19,326 nt of DNA from Cellvibrionales bacterium UBA5860 (GTDB taxonomy: Bacteria; Pseudomonadota; Gammaproteobacteria; Pseudomonadales; Porticoccaceae): contig DJFY01000040.1 of assembly GCA_002431545.1 (NCBI GenBank), positions 7,031-26,356 on the forward strand, read 5' to 3'. Both the position numbers and the translations under genes were made by a program. Shown here in pieces: positions 15,493 through 19,326 of this stretch; within the stretch, counting starts at the first letter, position 1, and every line of letters starts with the position of its first letter. The notes below the pieces were generated by a model. It saw only the letters and a program-made list of their open reading frames with translations. It had not been told where the DNA came from and did no database searches.

Positions 15493-16800
15493 ATGGGCGA
15501 AGAGTTAAACAACGACGTAGAGAAACACACACAAAACCCGCGCGCGCGTCGCCGGCGGCGCGGTGGTCGGGGCCGGCGTGGCAATGGCAATGGCAACGCC
15601 GCCGACTGGACTCCGAGCATGTTCCAGGTTGAGGCGGTGGCCGGGAAGCACCGTTTTCACGATCTCGGACTGCCGGACACACTGCTCCATGCCATCGCAG
15701 ACTTGAAATTCGAATATTGCTCGCCTATTCAGGCCCGCTCCCTGCCCTACACGTTACGTGGTAACGATGTCGTCGGCAAGGCCCAGACTGGCACCGGTAA
15801 AACCGCAGCCTTTCTCATCACGATCATTAACGATTTACTACAAAACCCGTCACCTCCGGAACGCTATGCGGGCGAAGCACGGGCACTGGTGATCGCGCCG
15901 ACCCGCGAACTGGTTTTGCAAATTGCCGACGACGCGCGGCATCTGTGCAAATACACCGAACTCAACGTGCACACACTGGTCGGCGGAATGGATTACGACA
16001 AACAACGGCGACGACTCTATGACAATCACTGCGATATTTTAGTGGCGACACCCGGACGCCTGCTGGATTTCTGCGGCAGTAACGATGTATTTCTGGACCG
16101 CGTCGAAGTGCTGGTTATCGACGAGGCAGACCGCATGCTCGACATGGGATTTATCCCCCAGGTGCGGCGCATCGTCAGGCAGACACCAAAAAAAGATTAT
16201 CGCCAAACGCTATTGTTTTCGGCTACTTTTACGCCTGAAGTGCTCGACCTGGCGGCGCAGTGGACGGAGGACGCCACCACGATTGAGATCGAACCCGAGC
16301 GAGTGGCTACCGACAGCGTCGAGCAAAAAATCTATATCACGGAAACCTCGCAAAAATACCGTCTGCTGGCAAACCTGCTGAGTTCGGAGGAACTCGAGAG
16401 CGCCATCGTGTTTGCCAACCGTCGCGATCAATGTCGGCGCCTGGAAGAACAACTCAGTAAGGCGGGCTTCAGTGTTGGCTTACTGTCCGGAGAAGTCCCG
16501 CAAAACAAGCGCGTGCGCACGCTCGACAATTTCAAGTCCGGCAAAATAAAAGTTCTTGTCGCAACCGATGTCGCCGGCCGCGGTATTCATATCGATGGCA
16601 TCAGTCACGTGGTGAATTTCACCTTGCCGGAAGAACCGGAAGACTACGTACATCGCATCGGGCGTACCGGTAGAGCTGGAAAAACCGGCACATCAATCAG
16701 TTTTGCCTGTGAAGACGATGCCTTTTTACTCGAACCCATTGAAGAACTACTCGGCCAAAAGCTCGAGTGCGAACAGCCGCCGGCAGAACTGTTAAATTAA
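15493..16800 (+). CDS. rhlB: DEAD-box ATP-dependent RNA helicase, RhlB type
   Basis: Unwinds structured RNA; RhlB of E. coli works with RNase E in the degradosome. The 435 residues start at ATG 15493 with GGGA six bases upstream. An Arg/Gly-rich N-terminal tail (RRRRRGGRGRRGNGNGN, 19-35) precedes the core. Motifs in order: Q-motif from Phe55 to Gln80 (CSPIQ), AQTGTGKT (97-104), PTREL (136-140), TPGR (186-189), DEAD (210-213), SAT (243-245), TDVAGRG (358-364) and HRIGRTGR (387-394). The pattern FHDLGLPDTLLHAIADLKFEYCSPIQ fits the RhlB branch, but other DEAD-box paralogues are hard to exclude. It has its own promoter and converges with cysZ. Confidence 0.9.
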   Translation: MGEELNNDVEKHTQNPRARRRRRGGRGRRGNGNGNAADWTPSMFQVEAVAGKHRFHDLGLPDTLLHAIADLKFEYCSPIQARSLPYTLRGNDVVGKAQTGTGKTAAFLITIINDLLQNPSPPERYAGEARALVIAPTRELVLQIADDARHLCKYTELNVHTLVGGMDYDKQRRRLYDNHCDILVATPGRLLDFCGSNDVFLDRVEVLVIDEADRMLDMGFIPQVRRIVRQTPKKDYRQTLLFSATFTPEVLDLAAQWTEDATTIEIEPERVATDSVEQKIYITETSQKYRLLANLLSSEELESAIVFANRRDQCRRLEEQLSKAGFSVGLLSGEVPQNKRVRTLDNFKSGKIKVLVATDVAGRGIHIDGISHVVNFTLPEEPEDYVHRIGRTGRAGKTGTSISFACEDDAFLLEPIEELLGQKLECEQPPAELLN

Positions 16801-16961
16801 ACACTGCTCGAATTACGACAGCTGTTAATCAAGTTCGGGCAAGCAAAATCCGGTAACCTGGAAGGCTCGGCACCCCGCAGAGGCCAAAATGAGCGCCTCT
16901 AGCCATTGGTAACAACCGCTCATCTCGCGGCGCATCGGTCGGAATGTTTTCTTCTACCGAA

Positions 16962-17711
16962 CTACGCTGGCGCCTCAACCTCTCCAGCCGGCGCGATCTC
17001 CTCAAACCACAGCGCCGTGGCACCGGTCACCGCCGCAGGCAGCGCAAGTAAATTCAATACCGGCACAGAAGTACCCAGTAGCGCCAGCGCACCAAACCCG
17101 TAAGACAGGGGCCGGCGCGCCCTCGCCTGTGCCAGCATTTCGTCGAAGGATACCTCTCGGAGATCTGCCGGGTAGTCCAGGAACTCGACAGCCATCGACC
17201 AGGCACCCCAGAGAAAGGCCATCACCGGCACCAGTAAATTGACGACAGGCACGAAGTACAACAATACGCTCAGGAGCACCACTGCGAACACGCGGGGTAG
17301 AAAATAAACCATCTTGCGCGCTTCCCGTCGCAGCGTGCTGACCACGACCTGACGCAAGGTGGTGGCCGACAAGGGCCTGCTCTCCGCGCCAGTCGACAGG
17401 TAGGCAGCCGTGCGCTCGGCGAGTATCCCGTAAAAGGGCGCGCCCACCAGGTTCGCCAGCACGGCAAAGGTATAGCCATAAACGATAATTAGCAGGGAAC
17501 CGAACAGGCCCCAGAGCAGCCAGGTTACAAAATCGAGCCACTCGGGCAACCAGCCCAGATAGTCGGACAGTACCAGCTGAAAAAAATGAACTGCCGCGCC
17601 GGTGATCAAGGCGAATATCAACACGTTGATCAGCAGGGGCAATAACACCCATGCCCTGATACCGGGCTTGGCGAGTAAACGAAAACCCTTAACAAAGTAC
17701 TTGACCGGCAA
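16962..17711 (-). CDS. cysZ: CysZ-type sulfate transport membrane protein (EI24 family)
   Basis: Inner-membrane protein linked in E. coli to sulfate uptake for cysteine synthesis. The 249 residues compare with 253 in E. coli CysZ and align along the length: KPGIRAWVLLPLLINVLIF at about 15-33, YGYTFAVLANLVGAPFYGILAE at about 78-99, VYFLPRVFAVVL, a central PVVNLLVPVMAFLWGAWSMAV with the following DYPAD, and LLGTSVPVLNLLALPAAVTGATALW near the end. The start is TTG at 17711, strongly supported by GGGAGG eight bases upstream on the minus strand. No other sulfate-assimilation gene is in the window, so the substrate rests on homology alone. Confidence 0.88.
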   Translation of the reverse strand: MPVKYFVKGFRLLAKPGIRAWVLLPLLINVLIFALITGAAVHFFQLVLSDYLGWLPEWLDFVTWLLWGLFGSLLIIVYGYTFAVLANLVGAPFYGILAERTAAYLSTGAESRPLSATTLRQVVVSTLRREARKMVYFLPRVFAVVLLSVLLYFVPVVNLLVPVMAFLWGAWSMAVEFLDYPADLREVSFDEMLAQARARRPLSYGFGALALLGTSVPVLNLLALPAAVTGATALWFEEIAPAGEVEAPA

Positions 17712-17996
17712 AGTGCCGCCCTCCCGGCGAAAACAACATACGAAGTGTAACGGCGGAGTGTGACCGGAACTGAAATACTTATCTATTCAGGCATCCGTCG
17801 ATCCGGCCCAAACGCGGTTAACCGAGATCATATCTAAACAGAGTCATATCTAACCAGGGTCACGCGGCTTTGCCAGCGTGCTAACAGAGTGCCAGAATAC
17901 GCGCCGCGCAAAGACAATCTGGCCACCCCTGTTCCGGGCAAATTAGTGTCAACAGGCCCTGGACGCCAGCTCGCACAACGACGACAAGTTACTTTT
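17712..17996. promoter_or_regulatory. Divergent cysZ-CoA-transferase spacer rich in palindromes and repeats
   Basis: This 285-base spacer holds, in order: CTGAA-N11-TTCAG (17770-17790), a spacing seen in LysR-type binding sites; the perfect palindrome CGGTTAACCG (17815-17824); a 16-base near-perfect tandem repeat beginning TCATATCTAA (17828-17843 and 17844-17859, two or three mismatches); and CACGC-N10-GCGTG (17861-17880). These make it the most likely regulated promoter region in the right half. No regulator gene is next to it. Confidence 0.45.
17828..17859 (+). repeat. Two tandem 16-base repeats
   Basis: The unit TCATATCTAAACAGAG is followed at once by TCATATCTAACCAGGG, matching at 14 of 16 bases. 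A third TCA starts directly after but then departs. The pair lies about 140 bases before the CoA-transferase start codon and could be adjacent protein-binding sites one and a half DNA turns apart (inference). Confidence 0.7.
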
Positions 17997-19196
17997 ATGA
18001 ATAAACCGCTTTCCGGCTTACGGATTCTCGACCTGACCCATATTCTCTCTGGCCCTTTCGGCACGATGACTCTGGCCGATCTCGGCGCCGAGGTGATCAA
18101 GATCGAACCTCTCGAGGGCGAACGCACACGACGCCTGCTTGCCGATGATCCCAATCACTCGATTGACGGTATGGGCGCCTACTTTATTAATTTGAACCGA
18201 AACAAGAAAAGCGTGGCCATTGATCTGAAAGGCGACGCGGGGCGGCGCCTGTTTTACGAACTGGCTAAAAAAGCCGATATCGTATTTGATAATTTCAGTG
18301 TCGGGGTCACAACCAAGTTGAAAATTGATTATGCCCACTTGAGTACTATCAACCCCCGCATCATCACCTGCTCGGTGAGTGGCTTTGGTTCGGACGGGCC
18401 CGGGCGGCATCGCACCGCATTCGACCAGGTCGTACAGGCCTATGGGGGCAGCATGTCAGTTACCGGTGACGATGCCAAACACCCCCTGCGTGCGGGTCTG
18501 CCCATTGCCGATCTGGGCGGCAGCTTTTACGGTATGATCGGTGTTCTCACAGCCCTCTACGAACGCGAGCGCAGCGGCAAAGGCCAGCATGTGGACATTT
18601 CCATGCTCGACGGCCAGATCGCCATGTTGAGCTATATGGCAACGATGTATTTTCTCTCCGGCGAAGATCCAGAGCCCATCGGCAATTCCCACTTTGTGCA
18701 CGTGCCCTACAACAGCTTTAAGACCCAGGATGGTTTTATTGTTATCGCCATTATTTTTGACCAGTTCTGGCTAGATCTGCTGGATGTGCTCGACTGCGAC
18801 GAGTTGCGCCACCCGGAATTCAATCATCAACCCGGGCGACTCGCCAACAAAGCGTTGATAGAGAGCAGGATCGGCGAAATCTTTGCCACGCGAAATTCTA
18901 ACTTCTGGCTGGAGCAGCTCGAGGCAAAACGTATTCCCTGCGCACCGGTAAACACCTTCAGCCAGGCCTTGAGCGACCCCCAGGTTCTACATCGCGACAT
19001 GGTCGTTGAACTCGGCCACCCCAACGGCAAAAGCACTAAAGGCCCCGGCCTGCCGGTAAAATTATCGCGCACTAACGCGGCCGCATTTACGCCGGCGCCG
19101 CTGTTGGGCCAGCATACCGATGCCGTGTTATCGGAGCTGCTGGACTATAACGACGACGACCTGGCGGCACTGCGCAAAGACGGGGTAATCGGCTAG
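17997..19196 (+). CDS. CaiB/BaiF (formyl-CoA transferase type, family III) CoA-transferase
   Basis: Transfers CoA between an acyl-CoA and a free acid; substrates in this family range from oxalate and carnitine to bile acids and cannot be told here. The start is placed at ATG 17997 because the family begins at PLSGLRILDLTHILSGPFGTM; a longer frame from GTG 17889 would add 36 unrelated residues. The resulting 399 residues are normal for the family. ADLGAEVIKIEP (27-38), GDxxxGRRLFYEL near 79, the segment SGFGSDGPGRHRTAFDQVVQA and the catalytic Asp172 in PIADLGGSFYG are visible, followed by GKGQHVDISMLDG. The C-terminal LLGQHTDAVLSELL is complete. It is transcribed away from cysZ with no downstream partner in the window. 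Confidence 0.92.
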   Translation: MNKPLSGLRILDLTHILSGPFGTMTLADLGAEVIKIEPLEGERTRRLLADDPNHSIDGMGAYFINLNRNKKSVAIDLKGDAGRRLFYELAKKADIVFDNFSVGVTTKLKIDYAHLSTINPRIITCSVSGFGSDGPGRHRTAFDQVVQAYGGSMSVTGDDAKHPLRAGLPIADLGGSFYGMIGVLTALYERERSGKGQHVDISMLDGQIAMLSYMATMYFLSGEDPEPIGNSHFVHVPYNSFKTQDGFIVIAIIFDQFWLDLLDVLDCDELRHPEFNHQPGRLANKALIESRIGEIFATRNSNFWLEQLEAKRIPCAPVNTFSQALSDPQVLHRDMVVELGHPNGKSTKGPGLPVKLSRTNAAAFTPAPLLGQHTDAVLSELLDYNDDDLAALRKDGVIG

Positions 19197-19326
19197 CGCG
19201 CGACTTGTCTGGCAAGCTGCACGGCAATCTTACCTGGGCGGCTCGGACCCGGCGATATTTTGCCAAATCTTATTAAACTGGGATCAAGACCGCCTCAACC
19301 GAGACCAGATCGCGACCACGACCACG

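Noticed and set aside
16876..16905. AGAGGC/GCCTCT inverted repeat between the helicase gene and cysZ as a terminator
   Set aside because: The stem is only six bases with a ten-base loop and no T-run follows on either strand.
17889..17996. 36-residue N-terminal extension of the CoA-transferase from GTG 17889
   Set aside because: The family start matches ATG 17997, the extension resembles no domain, and it would run through the repeat-rich control region's 3' part.
19197..19326. Right-hand end of the window as start of another gene
   Set aside because: No start codon with a ribosome site and no recognisable N-terminus; the stretch is too short to judge.

Overview
The window looks like a chromosomal segment of a gammaproteobacterium. 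The strongest reason is the left half, which runs dsbD(3' part)-aroQ-accB-accC-prmA-DUF3426 zinc-ribbon gene, then dusB-fis-purH, all on the + strand. From what is known of other gammaproteobacteria, this gene order matches the block in Pseudomonas aeruginosa. Fis, an 8-A run inside the prmA overlap and the usual short operon gaps are all directly visible. The exact genus cannot be told from sequence alone; the right half (LLM-class oxidoreductase, D-aminoacylase-like amidohydrolase, CaiB-type CoA transferase) is the kind of accessory catabolic content common in free-living environmental or marine lineages (inference).

Layout. 3-992: C-terminal part of a DsbD/ScsB-type thiol-disulfide transporter, cut by the window edge. 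1140-5262: aroQ, accB, accC, prmA and a zinc-ribbon membrane protein, with gaps of 21-28 bases inside the run and one 38-base overlap, so probably one transcript serving shikimate synthesis, the first step of fatty-acid synthesis and ribosomal protein L11 methylation. 5372-8268: dusB-fis-purH, with a 4-base overlap and a 24-base gap, behind a candidate promoter with a GC-rich discriminator. After purH the familiar order stops: purD does not follow.

8527-11426: an LLM-class flavin or F420 oxidoreductase gene (+) and an amidohydrolase gene (-) converge on a clear bidirectional terminator. 11427-11950 is a 524-base stretch with no convincing gene. 11951-14491 (-): a MATE transporter gene, a PilZ gene and a predicted lipoprotein gene read in the same direction. 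14707-16800 (+): a DoxX-family membrane protein closely resembling HvfX, then a DEAD-box RNA helicase of the RhlB type behind an extended -10 promoter. 16962-17711 (-): a CysZ-type membrane protein. 17997-19196 (+): a CaiB/formyl-CoA-transferase family protein. The last 130 bases hold no recognised gene.

No rRNA, tRNA, insertion sequence, CRISPR array or phage gene was seen. I did not find a clear previously undescribed multi-gene system. The points most worth a second look are the amidohydrolase that seems to lack two histidine ligands of the canonical metal site, the solitary HvfX-like protein, the palindrome- and repeat-rich divergent region between cysZ and the CoA-transferase gene, and the hairpin directly in front of the oxidoreductase gene. 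Several genes here (dusB, the lipoprotein, the PilZ gene, the MATE gene, cysZ) appear to start with TTG.
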